Positions 22,832 to 36,900 of a stretch of DNA of 64,000 bases are shown piece after piece. Below the pieces are notes generated by a model. That model saw only the letters and a list, made by a program, of their open reading frames with translations. It was not told where the DNA came from and made no database searches. Position 1 is the first letter of the stretch. Each line of letters begins with the position of its first letter. The DNA is taken from positions 33,419,679 to 33,483,678 of the forward strand of contig NC_087065.1 of assembly GCF_963678635.1 (NCBI RefSeq), in the 5' to 3' direction. The position numbers were made by a program, and so were the translations under genes. The DNA is from Symsagittifera roscoffensis (taxonomy: Eukaryota > Xenacoelomorpha > Acoela > Convolutidae).

Positions 22832-23814
22832 AATCCGCCGTATTATCAAATGTAAAACAGCTCAGTTAACTTTTTATATTGAAATTCATTTCCATAATCC
22901 TTAAAATAACTATTCAATCAAAACATCCGGTGCTGATTTTATGCGTAGAAAAAAATGGAGAATGTTATCTCCTTTCTCTTACTAGAAATTTCACTGCAAG
23001 ACCCGATACCACCAGTTAAAAATTCTTCGTTGAAATGTTTCACTTCTAGTTCTTATATTATTTCTTAAAACAAGCCATTGTAAAAAAAAATTGAACCAAT
23101 CAATCTTAACCCATCCCACTAAGAATCTCCACTCTCCCAGGAATTCGAACGCTCAAAAGGTTCCTGCTGTGGTACTTATTATACTCATTATCCCTTTAAA
23201 TGCCATTACAGAAATAATTTCACCGAGAAGCAAAGTCATTTAAGGGTGGAAAGTTGCCTAGCTACCCATCTCACGATTCCGAGCTTTTTTAAAAACCACT
23301 GGGATTAACCCTTCCTGTTAAAAAGAGGAGTCCTCAAAGACATTGCGGCCGATACTATTCAAGGGAACTTTGGGGAAGCCCATTTTTCCATAAATTGATT
23401 TTGAAACAGTCATCAGGGGAGCAAATCCCCGTCCCTGGTCCCAATGACACATGAGGTGTGACGAACAGAAATCTCTATCCAAAGACACTTTTACCAAAGC
23501 ACTCCACGGTTCGCATTTTTGTCGCTGAGCTTTGGGCCATGCTTCTTGTGACGTCAGCTGAAAAGCCCTCATTTGGTGAACTACTGGTGACATACGATAA
23601 ATCAGTGATCCAATACATCGCGCTGGCAAAATAAAATTTAAAAAAAAACAGCTCAAAAGCTCAGACCCATCCCCAGGATCCATCAGGGTAGATCAGAATG
23701 GCATGAGACTACATCACACTGGGAGGTGCCACACTGAAAAATCTTAGATCTTTTTCTATGATACCCGTTTTTGTGTAAAAATTTTCTGAAAAGTTCCCAA
23801 AAGAGGCATTTATG
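22832..23814. other. Intergenic, no gene seen
   Basis: A stretch at 23,318-23,683 is somewhat GC-richer and open on the minus strand. It has no recognisable domain, start context or splice signals that would make it a gene. Otherwise I see nothing here. Confidence 0.5.
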
Positions 23815-25097
23815 ATATATACATATATACATATATACATATATACATATATACATATATACATATATACATATATACATATATACATATATACATATAT
23901 ACATATATACATATATACATATATACATATATACATATATACATATATACATATATACATATATACATATATACATATATACATATATACATATATACAT
24001 ATATACATATATACATATATACATATATACATATATACATATATACATATATACATATATACATATATACATATATACATATATACATATATACATATAT
24101 ACATATATACATATATACATATATACATATATACATATATACATATATACATATATACATATATACATATATACATATATACATATATACATATATACAT
24201 ATATACATATATACATATATACATATATACATATATACATATATACATATATACATATATACATATATACATATATACATATATACATATATACATATAT
24301 ACATATATACATATATACATATATACATATATACATATATACATATATACATATATACATATATACATATATACATATATACATATATACATATATACAT
24401 ATATACATATATACATATATACATATATACATATATACATATATACATATATACATATATACATATATACATATATACATATATACATATATACATATAT
24501 ACATATATACATATATACATATATACATATATACATATATACATATATACATATATACATATATACATATATACATATATACATATATACATATATACAT
24601 ATATACATATATACATATATACATATATACATATATACATATATACATATATACATATATACATATATACATATATACATATATACATATATACATATAT
24701 ACATATATACATATATACATATATACATATATACATATATACATATATACATATATACATATATACATATATACATATATACATATATACATATATACAT
24801 ATATACATATATACATATATACATATATACATATATACATATATACATATATACATATATACATATATACATATATACATATATACATATATACATATAT
24901 ACATATATACATATATACATATATACATATATACATATATACATATATACATATATACATATATACATATATACATATATACATATATACATATATACAT
25001 ATATACATATATACATATATACATATATACATATATACATATATACATATATACATATATACATATATACATATATACATATATACATATATACATA

Positions 25098-25144
<47 letters not shown>

Positions 25145-25147
25145 GTA
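23815..25147. repeat. (ACATATAT)n microsatellite, about 160 copies, with (TA)n edge
   Basis: From 23,815 to about 25,100 the sequence is an uninterrupted 8-bp repeat with no visible variant. It is followed by ATGTATATA and a (TA)n stretch to 25,147. Because the unit is 8 bp and has no stop in several frames, it produces long artificial open frames of Y/I/M/C or Y/I/H/T on both strands. These are not genes. Confidence 0.97.
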
Positions 25148-25758
25148 TCTAACGTTTGTTTTGCTTGCAGCGTAATTGAAGTTCAAGTGTTTTATAACTC
25201 TGAGAGCTCGAAGCATCAATTCAGTTGACATGTAAAAAACAAGTCGGCCATAACGGTCGACCAAACTCGGTCGACTAAAAATCTGTCCTACCTTCGCCAG
25301 TGCATCCCTCTAAGCTTCAAAGTTTCAAAGCAGACATAGTTTTTCTTATTCAAAACAATTAATCTCAAATACGATAAAACAAGCCAATTGCTGTAACTAA
25401 AAATCAGAAAAAAAATCAAAAAGAAATTTTTGAAAAATGTTCAAATCCTTTACTTAACAATTTTGAAAACTAATGAAAAATACGGCTGACCGGCTGAAAC
25501 GTGCACACAAAAAGTTTTTCAGAAAAGGTTTTACTGCAGGGGAACGCTTCTCTTCGGACCCAGCTCCTATGGTGCGACCAAAGGAGACCCAAAAATCAAA
25601 AATACTTCAAATTTCCTTAAAAAAATAGAACTAGATCAAAAACTGTACTTGAAATCAAAACAGCCCCTTCTCAGTCATTCTAAGAGTTAATAGATTACGA
25701 TTAAGAGTTAATAGATTTTTTATGGGCCCATTGCCACACTATTTTTTAGTTTTTACCA
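25148..25758. other. Intergenic, no gene seen
   Basis: AT-rich sequence with homopolymer runs between the microsatellite and the inverted-end element. No coding or RNA feature is supported. Confidence 0.5.
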
Positions 25759-27282
25759 CATTACGAGGCCAAACTGTACATTCTGTGCATTGTAAGCGGA
25801 TTCCGCAACAGGCTCAAATCAGATATGTTGCGGAATCCGCAACATTGCTATATTTCTTTGATCTTCTTTGCTGTTTTGGATTCCACAAATAAATACCTAA
25901 AACGCTGTACCGTTCAAAATCGCTCCAAAAATAGGCGAATTTGCGGAATCCTTAACCGTATTTGCGGAATCCAGAACAATTTGTGGAATTCACAAATAAA
26001 TAATGAGACATGTGTATAGTTGAATTGAGCTATTTTGGAATCCGCAAATTGTAAGTGGACTGTAAGTGGAATCCGCAAATTGTAAGTGGAATCCGCAAAC
26101 TGTAAGTAGAATCCGCATTTTTTTCGCGGATTTCGTTTACATATATGTATGTGTAAAAGCGTTTAAGACTATAGCTTTTAATTACTACGTTGATCAGCTA
26201 CCAGTTGGAATGCCAAACATTCGATCTAAATTCCTGTCAAACACCCAACTTCGATCTTAATTCCTGACAACATAAGGCAACTTCGATCTCTCTCAATTCC
26301 TGTCAAACATACACAGCTTCAATCTTACTTCCTAGAAATGTTAACTTCAATCTCAATTCCTGTCATCAATCTCACTTCCTGTAAATATATTGATCAGTTC
26401 AATTCAAGCCATTCGATTAAAATGAACTAGTTTTAATTTAGACAATTTGAAATATGTTCAAAATGGGACATCAGAACATAGTTCAATAAGGCAACATTTC
26501 AGCACTATATAATCATATTTTCTAGCTTAAAATTGAATTCCGCAGTAATTAAAAATTTGGTATTTTTTATCTAATACTAATTTACTCAAATTAGTTAAAT
26601 AGATCATTTACTCCCTGTGAACAAAATTATTTGAATTCACGCTCCCAAATACTGAATCTCAAATACAAAATCCCAAATACCGAATCTCTTTTACTGAGTC
26701 TCAAATACTGACCTAATTCGGCGATATGTCAACCCAAAAATAAATTAACCTAAATACCAAATTAACCAAATGAATTTATTCGGTGTTGTGTTTCCATATT
26801 TATGATCCCAAAAACGGCTTGCAAATACTAAAGTATGACATCCATCGATTTAATTAACCAATGTTTTAAGATTTGCTCATGGATTCCGCTGACAATGATT
26901 AAGTCCTTGCTTTTAAATTCCGCAAGTGCATATGCAAGTTCAGTAATATACAAATTTCTGAATTCTTTTACAGTTTGCGGATTCCGCTTATAAACTTTGC
27001 GGATTCCACTTACATTTGCGGATTCCACTTACATGTTGCGGAATCCACTTACAGTTGCGGAATCTAGAACAACCAGCTATTTTTGCTTGTTGTGGAATCC
27101 GCAACAAAATAAATGTGCCGACAAAATTTACGTTACAAGTATATGTACGCGGAATCCACGTAAATCTTGTAAGTGGAATCCACTTATATTTTGGAACATG
27201 TTTAAATACTTGTCTCTGGAATCCAGGAACATACAGACATAAAATTGTGCGCCTATCCAGTGCAGAGTTTGGCCTCGTAATG
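25759..27282. mobile_element. 1.5-kb non-autonomous element with inverted ends and GGAATCC palindrome clusters
   Basis: The outer ends are CATTACGAGGCCAAACT (25,759-25,775) and its exact reverse complement (27,266-27,282), with imperfect matching a few bases further in. Inside, about ten copies of a GTAAGTGGAATCCGC-like unit lie in one orientation at 25,795-26,130, and about as many lie in the opposite orientation at 26,875-27,230. Many contain the palindrome TTGCGGAATCCGCAA. The central 700 bp is plain AT-rich DNA. There is no transposase frame. Inverted ends plus mirrored subterminal repeats fit a non-autonomous DNA transposon. I could not define a target-site duplication. Confidence 0.75.
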
Positions 27283-27890
27283 CAAATACTTTTTCTTATT
27301 CAAACTCGGGGGGTTTTAGGGAGTCTTCTGATATTTTAAAAAAAAACTGTGAAAATCCGGGATCCGGTAAGTTGAAATGCGCCGTTAACCGTACCCTAAA
27401 AAAAACAATTTGATCATGTGCAACTTCATCTCACCGAAATTTGGTCGTTGCTATATATGTACTCTCCAAATATCATGATCATTTGAAACAGAAATGAGAT
27501 ATTATCTGCCATGAATTTTTGCACCATAAATGTTTCAATATTCTTCAAAATCTTTTCAATTCAATTGTCTTCCATTATTGTCAAATTTAGTATTTCTTAT
27601 TAATATAAAAACAACTAAAATCTTTGTTATAATTACAAGAAATACTAAATTCTTCAATAGTTCTACCTCCCTTGGGCAGGTACCCAAGGGAGTTTGATTT
27701 CCCTGTTTCAATTCAATCAAAGCTTAGATGTTTAATGTTTCGACAATCTGTGTAGCAGCAGATGAGTCGCCAAGTGCGCAGAATGTTGCAATCAAAGAGC
27801 TCGTTTGAAGTGTCTTTTATAGACCTTTCGCTATGTTTGATGTGGTTGTGTGTTTTGTCTAGGTAGAACAGTAAACCTGTTTGAAGACTG
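27283..27890. promoter_or_regulatory. Upstream region of the giant gene, with two inverted repeats
   Basis: A perfect 10-bp stem (CTCCCTTGGG/CCCAAGGGAG, 27,667-27,692, 6-nt loop) lies about 200 bp upstream of the start codon. A looser pair (tttagtatttctt near 27,590 and aagaaatactaaa near 27,640) lies just before it. A possible splice acceptor, tgtctag at 27,856-27,862, suggests that a 5' UTR exon may begin at 27,863, so the true promoter may lie further upstream. Confidence 0.4.
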
Positions 27891-27936
27891 ATGGATCAGA
27901 GAGGAGATTTGACCTTCAGAGAGTTCGAGGTCGCAG
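27891..27936 (+). CDS. Giant gene exon 1: start codon and first half of helix motif 1
   Basis: ATG at 27,891 opens a short reading that ends in LTFREFEV and is cut in phase 1 by the donor gtaaat at 27,937. Joined to exon 2 it reads REFEVAAKAAAKWLDFVWSK, a clear match to the motif repeated in exon 3. This match identifies the true gene start, almost 3 kb upstream of the long open frame. Confidence 0.8.
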
Positions 27937-30900
27937 GTAAATCAGAATGTGATAAATTACAGAAAGGTGTCAGTTTGCAGCATATGGATTTTTTTTGTAT
28001 GATATGAGGACTTGTAACTGATTTTTTTTTCAGCCAAGGCTGCTGCAAAGTGGCTCGATTTTGTGTGGAGCAAAGCAGAGGAGAGGGAACTACTAGAGCT
28101 AGAAAAACGGGAGGAAGAACAACGACAAAAAGAACAACAAGAAACAGAACAGTTGGCAAAAGAACGACAGGCCGCTCATAATGCAGAAGGTCAGAACTTT
28201 TATCAATCTTCTGTTAATTTTGCTCCCTGTTATCACGTTTAAGAAATGCGTCTCTTTGTATGGTAAGCTTCTAATATTTGACCGTTTATCAAACAAGACG
28301 AAACGAGTTTTGCTTCTGGACCATAAATCTGAGTCATAATCACTATTTTAATTTGAAAGTAATGAAAAACGTATTTCCTAATTTTATTTTTTCAAAATTC
28401 GGCCGAAAGTTGCAAAAAAATGCACCATCAGCACGGATTGCAAGTCTAACGAACCCATATCAGGATTAATCTGACTGAAGGAAAGCTTAAAGAAATTCTT
28501 CACTTCATGGATTGAAGGAATATGTTTTTCTAATTGCTTCTTGTAAAAAGGAACTAGACTTTTTCCCGTTAACGACTTTGCTACAATCTGTAAAAAATTG
28601 TGAAGTTGATTTATCAGTGAACCTTAGCAACTACAAGTCTCCTTCCCAATTGGCTTAGAGGTAACGCGGTTGCCTTTTTTCCCTAAAATCTTGTGTTCGA
28701 GTACCGGTCGGACCTTGTTTTTTTCCAGTTTGTATGAAATTTCCGGGACAAATCGAATTGTCGGACTCTCGTTTGTCTGCTGATGTTTTGTCGGCTTAGT
28801 TGCTACATCGGAGAGTTTTTGTGCTCTCGACAACTTATTTATGCAGTATATGAATCTTTTAGCGTGACGCAATTGACTTTTGAACGGTTTTTGAGTGAGA
28901 AAGATCAATTACACGCCTGTGCAACGCGATGACTGAAGATAAATATTTCGAGCTAAACTTAAATCCGAATTAGGAAAAAATGTTTTTTTTTTCAGATATA
29001 TTTTCACGCTTCATATTTGATATCAGAAATTGTTAGTTGGGTAGTTTGTTAAATAAGGCTAAAGAAAATTTTGAAAAAATTTGTTTCTAATCGAGGATAA
29101 AATTGAAAAATTTGTTTCTCAGCTTAGGAAAAAGACACATCACATGATTCATAAAACTCTATCTTTTTTTGACAGTCGCGACAAAAATTGTGCGTTTCCA
29201 TGGATAAAATTAACCTATGTAAACTTAACTTGTTCTTCCGATTTCCGAAATCTAGATAGACAAAATGAGTTTCGTCCAGCAAAATAGCGGTGGCTGGAAT
29301 GTGGTGGCTGGAAAAAAAACGAACTTTTGTAGACAGGCTAAGTAGCCTTCGATAGCACCTCTACAACTCTCAGAAACCATAATCATTTTTAATAACTGTT
29401 GTATGCGTGGCATGGTTTTTTCACACCAATTTGGACGTTTTAATTAACCATTTTTGACGCAAAAAAATTATATCATCCAAAAGTATCAAAACGTGAAGCT
29501 CAAGTCTCAAGCAATAATTTTCCTGCGATAATTTCTTGAAATTGTTGTCTGGAGTTAGCAAACTTTTCGGTTGTCTCTTAACGTGTAGCGTTACCGGCAA
29601 TATAATCTGGCGAGGAAGTTCTTTTAAATTGAACTGAGACACATTAATTCATTCAAAGCTGGTGTTCGGAAAAGCACAATGTATCACTTTGTACATTAAT
29701 TACTTTGTACGTTAATTACTTTGTACATTAATTGGGAGTCGAGTTAAGAAAATGTTTTCTACCTTTTTGATACTTTCTTGCTATGTTCTTTGAAGCTTTC
29801 ACTTATGGCACCTTAAAGGGCAGTAAGAATGTTCAAGTTTTTGCCCATATACGGGTAACTTTTTACAATCTCTAATCATTTTTAGCAGTGATCTGACTCC
29901 CATATAGCCCCCTTACATCAACGGTCAAAGTACACCTTACTAAACCCTCGTAGCTCTAGTCTTGGAACAAGTCTGGGAATGGTTTCCAAATTGTTAAAAA
30001 TACTGGGAAAATGAATGAAACTTTTTTGAAGTAACAAGGATTGCTGGTTGCTGTTTACAGATGATAAGTTATTATAAGTTGTCTAGAGGCAAGTTCGTCC
30101 AAATATCGAAGTGTTCAATCAGTTATTCTCGACACTGATTGATCATTTTTTCAAATCCAAATCATGATATAACGGGCTTGAACATTATTCATCGCAGGAC
30201 CATCTACAAGTTTTCTTTGGAACATTAATTTTTTGAGGAAAAAAAAAAATTTAGGCCTTGTATTTTCCTACGCTCTGAGAGTCGTCAAAACAAATAAATA
30301 ATTCAAATGCGCAAGGGCGGATCTAGACTTTATTGCGGTGTGGGGGTAGATTTTCAAAAAAAAATAAATTTAAACTTTTTTCGACCTTTAGTTTAGGTCG
30401 ACCAGAATGATTTTCCCAGCTCTCCCAAGTGGAAAAACAGGCCAAAAAGACGCTTTCATGCACTTTTTGTTTGGAAAGTTGACCTTTCCACTGAAAAATA
30501 GAATATGTTGGCATTGCAGGCTCCTTTAGAGAAAACTAAGGGTCGTTCAGCGAAACCGGATGTCTCAAAAACAGTTCTAAAAAGGGAACTCTTTAGGTGA
30601 TCAGATGTCGAGTCTTTTGTCCGCCTATTTTTTCATCATCATACTTTGTTGTGTTTTGCTCTTTGGATTCTGCCGTTTCGCGAGTGGCCCACTGCATGTT
30701 TCTTAAATTGCAATTTTTTTTCAGCGGCAAAACTTCAAACCGCTGTTTTGGAGGACCAGTCGATTAAACCCAGAGCCACTGCTGTTTCCGAGTCAGCACC
30801 GAAGACTTTTTTCGGGACTTTACCCCAGAAGAAGACAGACACCAGTAAACTCAAACCTGAAGCTTTGACCTGGGAGGTCGGCTGGAAAGGTGACCTTACT

Positions 30901-33900
30901 TACCATCAAATAGCGGTGGCATCCAAGGCAGCTTTCAAATGGTTAGAATATGTAGACAGACGAGTTACAGAGAGAGAGGAAATTGAAAGGTCAAGAATTG
31001 AGCATGAAAATTCTTCCAAGATAAAATCTAAGTCGGACACGAAGAGTGAAGCAATGGATTCCCAGAAAATTGATCAACAAACCCCGCTCAAGCACCCGAT
31101 TTACTCCCCAGACTCGGGCAAATATTCCAACAAGGTCAAATTTGATACTTCGAAGAGCAAAAAGAAGCAGCACAAGTCACACTCGTCTACAAGCGCTGAG
31201 TATTATTCGTCAGTTGTTCACACTGAAGAAATCTACGAGGAGACATCTTACTGGGTGGAGACAACATACTCAGGCACAGGTGAGTTACAGCTCAATCAGC
31301 CAGATAGAAAAGAGCACTTCAAACAAAGAGAGGAGAGTTCCACCTGGAAAAGGAAACAATTTATGACTGTGCGCGGCGAGGACGATGACTTCGAAACTGA
31401 AGACAACGAGCAACTCATATCAGGAGGTCAAATGGACGTACACGAAGTTAGATTGGGCTCCAACGCAGCTGCCAAATGGCTGGATCGGGTGATCTCCAGA
31501 AGTATAGATGAAACTGGCGAAGATGGCAGAACGGAAATGGAGACAACCACATCTGAGACAACTGAGACTTCATTTCGAAGAAGTGAGCTCTTTAGTAGAG
31601 AGATCTCAGAGGAATCAAGGTCCGTTAATCGATATTGCGGACAACTGCAAATTCCACCGAGTGATAACAAAGACAATGCTGCTTGGCAATCAGACACCAC
31701 GGGAGATGAAAATTTTTCTGTAGAGGCAGAAAAAGGGGCTGAAACCGATATTCAGAAAGAAAAACGTGCCAAACCGCAGAGGGCCCTTGTCTCAATTCCG
31801 AGTTCAGAATCAGTTGTTTTACACAACCCAATGCGGTACTTCGCCGATACTCACTCAGACAATCTTGGAGATAGCCAGTGTATCGCTCAAGCGGAGACAG
31901 ATATGTATCTGAAAAACCAAGAACTTAATTCGATTCCTGAGGTCTCCGAAGATAGTTTTTTGATAGTAAGAAGACCCCGATATGAAATTGACCTGCAAAT
32001 ACAGGCATCAGTCAAAGACTCGGTTGAAGGAAGAGATCAAAACATGGTGGATGAAAGGGACCTGAGTAGTCTACTTAAGATTCCTGTGGAGGGAGACACA
32101 GATGTTCATAATACAATGAAAGAAATACAGTTGGGGTCAACGGCTGCCACAAAATGGGTAACAAGCTTGCTTTCCAGAGATGACAACGTTCCAGACGGGT
32201 CAATCGCTGAGCGAACTGATCGAATTGAGTCTTCTAGGCCTAAGTTAGGTGTCAAAGGCGCTAAACTAAGCGATTCTAATGAAGAAAATTTAGTGTCTAC
32301 GACTACAACTACCAATCGGCAGAGTGAGCCAGTAGTTACAGAAGAAAGTTGTATCCTCCAACGCCTAACAAGATACGAAACTGAACTTCAGCAAAGAGAA
32401 ACAACTGTAACTCCAAATGAGAATCTGTCTCAAGAAAAAACGATCGGTCGCTCTGGCAATGTCGAAACAAACGATCCTGCTAGAGGTACAGCTGATCATT
32501 ATACCATACGAGAAATAAAACTGGGTACTACTGCCGCCACCAAGTGGATAAACAAGTTACTTTCCAAAGAAGACTATCTACAAACAGAAGCTCGTGATCC
32601 ACCATTGAATCAAATTATATCCTCTGAGCCAAACGATGGAAACAACAGGAGCTCTTTCGACAGAAAAACTTACAAATTTCAGCGTTATTTTAATGATACT
32701 GCGAGTGAGGTTCCAAATGAAGGAAAGGATAATGAGTCAAATGAGGACGTTTTGGTCTCTGTGGCTCCAACTCATAACCTGCAAAGTGAGCCAGAAGTGT
32801 CAGAGGAAAGTTTTCTCACCCAACGCAGACCAAGATACGAAATTGAACTTCAACAAAAAGAAACTGCTGCAACTCCAATTGAGCTTATGTGTCCAGAAAA
32901 AACAATCGGTCGCTCTGGCGACGTCGTAACAAACAATCCTGTTACGGGTACAGCTGATCATTATACCATACGAGAGATAAAGTTGGGTACAACTGCCACC
33001 ACAAAGTCGATAACCAATTTGCTTTCCAAAGAAGGATCTCTAGAACCAGAAGCAGGTGATCCGCAAACGAATCAATTTAATTTATCTGAACCATTTGATG
33101 GAAACAAAAAAGACAACTTCGACAGAACATCCTATAAATTTCACGATCCACAGCGTTATTTTACTGATAATGCCAGTGAGGTTATAAATGAGGGAACTGA
33201 TAACGAAACAAATGGGGAAGTTTTGGTTTCTGCTGCTCCAACTTGTATTCTGCAAAGTGAGCCAGAAGTGTCAGAGGAAAGTTTTCTCATCCAACGCAGA
33301 CCAAGGTACGAACTTGAGCTTCAGCAAAAAGAAACTGCTGCAGCCCCAAGTGAACTTATATCTCAAGAAAAAACGATCGGTCGCTCTGGCGATGTCGAAA
33401 CAAACGATCCTGCTACGGGTACAGTGGATCATTATACCATACGAGAGATAAAGTTGGGTACAACTGCCACCACAAAGTCGATAACCAATTTGCTTTCCAA
33501 AGAAGAATCTCTAGAACCAGAAGCACGTGGACTGCAAATAGTTCAATCTATTTTATCTGAACCAAATGATGGAATCAAAAAGGCCAACTTCGACAAAACA
33601 ACCTACAGTTTTCACGATCCACTGCGTTATTTCACTGATAATGCCAGTAAGGTTCCAAATGAGGGAACTGATAACAAAACAAATCAGGACGTTTTGGTTT
33701 CTGCGGCTCCAACTCTTATTCTGCAAAGTGGGCCAGAAATGTCAGAGGGAAGTTTTCTCATCCAACGCAGACCAAGATACGAAATTGAACCTCAACAAAA
33801 AGAAAATGTTGCAACTACAATTGAACTTATGTCTCAAGAAAACACGATCGGTCGCTCTGGCGATGTCGAAACAAACGATCCTGCTACGAGTAGAGCTGAT

Positions 33901-36900
33901 CATTATACCATACGAGAGGTAAATTTGAGTACAACTGCCGCCACAAAGTGGATAACAAATTTGTTTTCTAAAGAAGGATCTCTAGAACCAGAAGCAGATG
34001 ATCCGCAAACGAATCAATCTATTTTATCTGAACCAATTGATGGAATCAAAAAGGCCAACCTCGACAAAACAACCTACAGTTTTCACGATCCACAGCGTTA
34101 TTTTACTGATAATACCAGTGAGGTTATAAATGAGCGAACTGATAACGAAACAAATGGGGAAGTTTTGGTTTCTGCTGCTCCAACTCGTATTCTGAAAAGT
34201 GAGCCAGAAGTGTCAGAGGAAAGTTTTCTCATCCAACGCAGACCAAGGTACGAAATTGAGCTTCAGCAAAAAGAAACTGCTGCAACCCCAAGTGAACTTA
34301 TGTCTCAAGAAAAAACGATCGGTCGCTCTGGCGATGTCGAAACAAACGATACTGCTACTGGTATAGCTGGTCATTATACCATACGAGAGATAAAGTTGAG
34401 TACAACTGCTGCCACAAAATGGATAACTAATTTGCTTTCCAAAGAAGAATCTCTAGAACCAGAAGCACGTGATCTGCAAACAAATCAATCTATTCTATTT
34501 GAACCAACTGATGGAATCAAAAATGACAACTTCGACAGAACAACCTACAATTTTCACGATCCACTGCGTTATTTCACTAATAATGCCAGTAAGGTTCCAA
34601 ATGAGGGAACTGATAACGAAATAAACGAGGACATTTTGGTTTCTGTGGGTCCAACTCGTACTCTGCAAAATGAGCCAGAAGTGTCAGAGGAAAGTTTTAT
34701 CATCCAACACAGACCAAGATACGAAATTGAACTTCAAGAAAAAGAAACTGCTGCAACTCCAATTGAACTTATGTCTCAAGAAAAAACGATCGGTCGCTCT
34801 GGCGATGTCGAAACAAACGATTCGGCTACAGGTACAGCTGATCAATATACCATACGAGAGATTAAGTTTGGTACAACTGCCGCCACAAAGCGGATAACCA
34901 ATTTGTTTTCAAAAGAAGAATCTCTAGAACCAGACGCACGTGATCGGCAAACGAATCAATCTTTTTTGTCTGAACCAAAAGATGGAATTAAAAAGGACAA
35001 CGTCGACGTAACAAACTACAATTTTCCTAATCCTCAGCGTTACTTCACTGATAATGCTAGTGATGTTCCGAATGAGGGAACTGATAACGAAACAATTGAC
35101 GACAGTTTAGTTTCTGTGGCTCCAAATCTCAATCTGCAAAGTGAGCCAGAAGTGTCAGAGGAAAGTTTTCTCATCCAACGCAGACCAAGATACGAAATTG
35201 AACTTCAACAAAAAGAAACTGCTGAAAATACTTATAAGAACCTGTCTCAAAAAGAAACAAGCGGTCGCTCTGGCGATGTCGAAACAAACGATCCTGCTAC
35301 GGGTACAGCTGATCATTATACCATACGAGAGGTAAAGTTGGGTACAACTGCCGCCACAAAGTGGATAACCAATTTGCTTTCCAAAGAAGACTCCCTAGAA
35401 CCTGAAAAACTTGATCCGCAAACAAATCAGTCTATATTCTCTGAAGCAAATGATGGAATCAACAGGAACAACTTCGACAGAACAAACTACAGTGTTCATG
35501 ATCCTCAGCGTTACTTCACTGATAATGCTAGTGATGTTCCAAATGAAAGATCTAACGAGTCCAATGATGACATTTTGGTCTCTGATGCTTCAGCTAGTAA
35601 CCTGCAAAGCGAGCCAAAAGTGTCAGAGGAAAGTTTGCCTATTCAACGAAGACCAAGATACAAAATTGAACTTCAGCACAACGCAACTGCCGAAACTCCA
35701 AATGAAAATCTATCGCAAGAAGAAACTGTCAGTTGCGCTGGCAATGTTGAAACTAAAGTTCCTGCTACAGGTAGAGCTGATCATTATACCATACGAGAAA
35801 TGAAGTTGAGTACGACTGCCGCCACAAAGTGGACCACCAAATTGCTTTTAAAGGAAGAAGCTGTAGATCTAAAACCACATTCATCAAACGAGTACGGATT
35901 CAGTGAATCGAATGATAGATCCGAACATCAGAACCTGACTCCAGATAACAGTTTTCTTCGGTCTCACAGTAGTAAACTAGAAGACCTTTCTCAAATTGGT
36001 CCAAAAGCTACGCATTGGAACCCTGCTACCTCGGCTGATGACAAACTGGGATACAGTGAGAACTTTGAACGTAGTATTCAAGCAAATGCGCCTGATCAAA
36101 GTGCTGGACTCCAATCAGTACCGGATGATCAAGAGTCATTTTTTGATAACAAAGCTTTGAAGTCAAAAACAGCTGTAGATAATTCTAATGTACGGTCAGT
36201 TGACGGCACCGAGGAGCGGAAACCGAACGTGAAATTTAGTGAAAAGGGTACTTCTTCTAAACCAGATGAAATTGCGGAAACTTTGCAACCAATGCCAGTT
36301 GCAGCAGAAATCACTGCAACTGCTAATTTGGATTCGCAAGTAGACTCCTCTTACAATTTGTCAACATCATTTGACGATGATGCCAGCTCAATGACAGGAT
36401 CTTTCATGTCAGGCAGCTCCTATGCCAGCAGTCTTGCAGACGGATCTCCCGCTTTCCTCGATCCTGATTTTGAGCTCAAGATGACTGGTGCTTTGCAGAG
36501 TATTGCCGATAAATTCAAGCGGAAGAAGGCACGCAGGAGGCCCAAAGGGGAATCGAAGCGCGATCTTCAAGGAATTTCTGTGAGTAACAGTAAGGTTGTT
36601 CAAAGAGATAGCACGACGGGAAGTCAACGTGAACCTACCATTCCTATGATTTCTTCCGATCGCAAACTTGAAAGTATACCTGACGAAGAGTTCAGTTTAG
36701 AGATACCTAAAACTGATGGCGATATTGAGGAAACTGGTCAAAATGTGGATAAATATATGACTAGCCCTCATCAGCAGCCGCAAAAGAATCTCGGTTCTAC
36801 TACGCGAGATCTTAGTCAGCAGATTTTAGATCCCTTTAAAAGTAGCCAAAAGAATAAAGTTTCTGTCGTAACGACAAAACAACAACCACAAAACAACCCG

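Noticed and set aside
23318-23683. 121-residue minus-strand open frame
   Set aside because: It has no recognisable domain, no partner exons, and composition is not convincing. I treat it as intergenic.
23683-25264. Open frames of 446-484 residues on both strands made of MYICIYVY- or YTYIHIYI-type repeats
   Set aside because: They are translations of the (ACATATAT)n microsatellite. The unit lacks stops in these frames, and there is no coding composition, start context or splice support.
25759-27282. CRISPR-like array from repeated GGAATCCGC units
   Set aside because: The units vary in spacing and orientation, there are no regular spacers, and the context is eukaryotic. Inverted ends indicate a transposon.
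28646-28720. Functional tRNA gene
   Set aside because: The A and B boxes are present but the acceptor and anticodon stems do not pair and a T run interrupts it. A SINE head is more likely.
30646-30724. ATG at 30,646 as the start of the giant protein
   Set aside because: This segment ends in a classic pyrimidine-rich acceptor (tttttttcag). Exons 1-2 join at 30,725 in the right phase and bring in a further motif copy.
31046-36000. Plus-strand open frames in other phases (SQKCQRKVFSSNADQDTKL...)
   Set aside because: They are out-of-phase shadows of array 1, repeated only because the array repeats.
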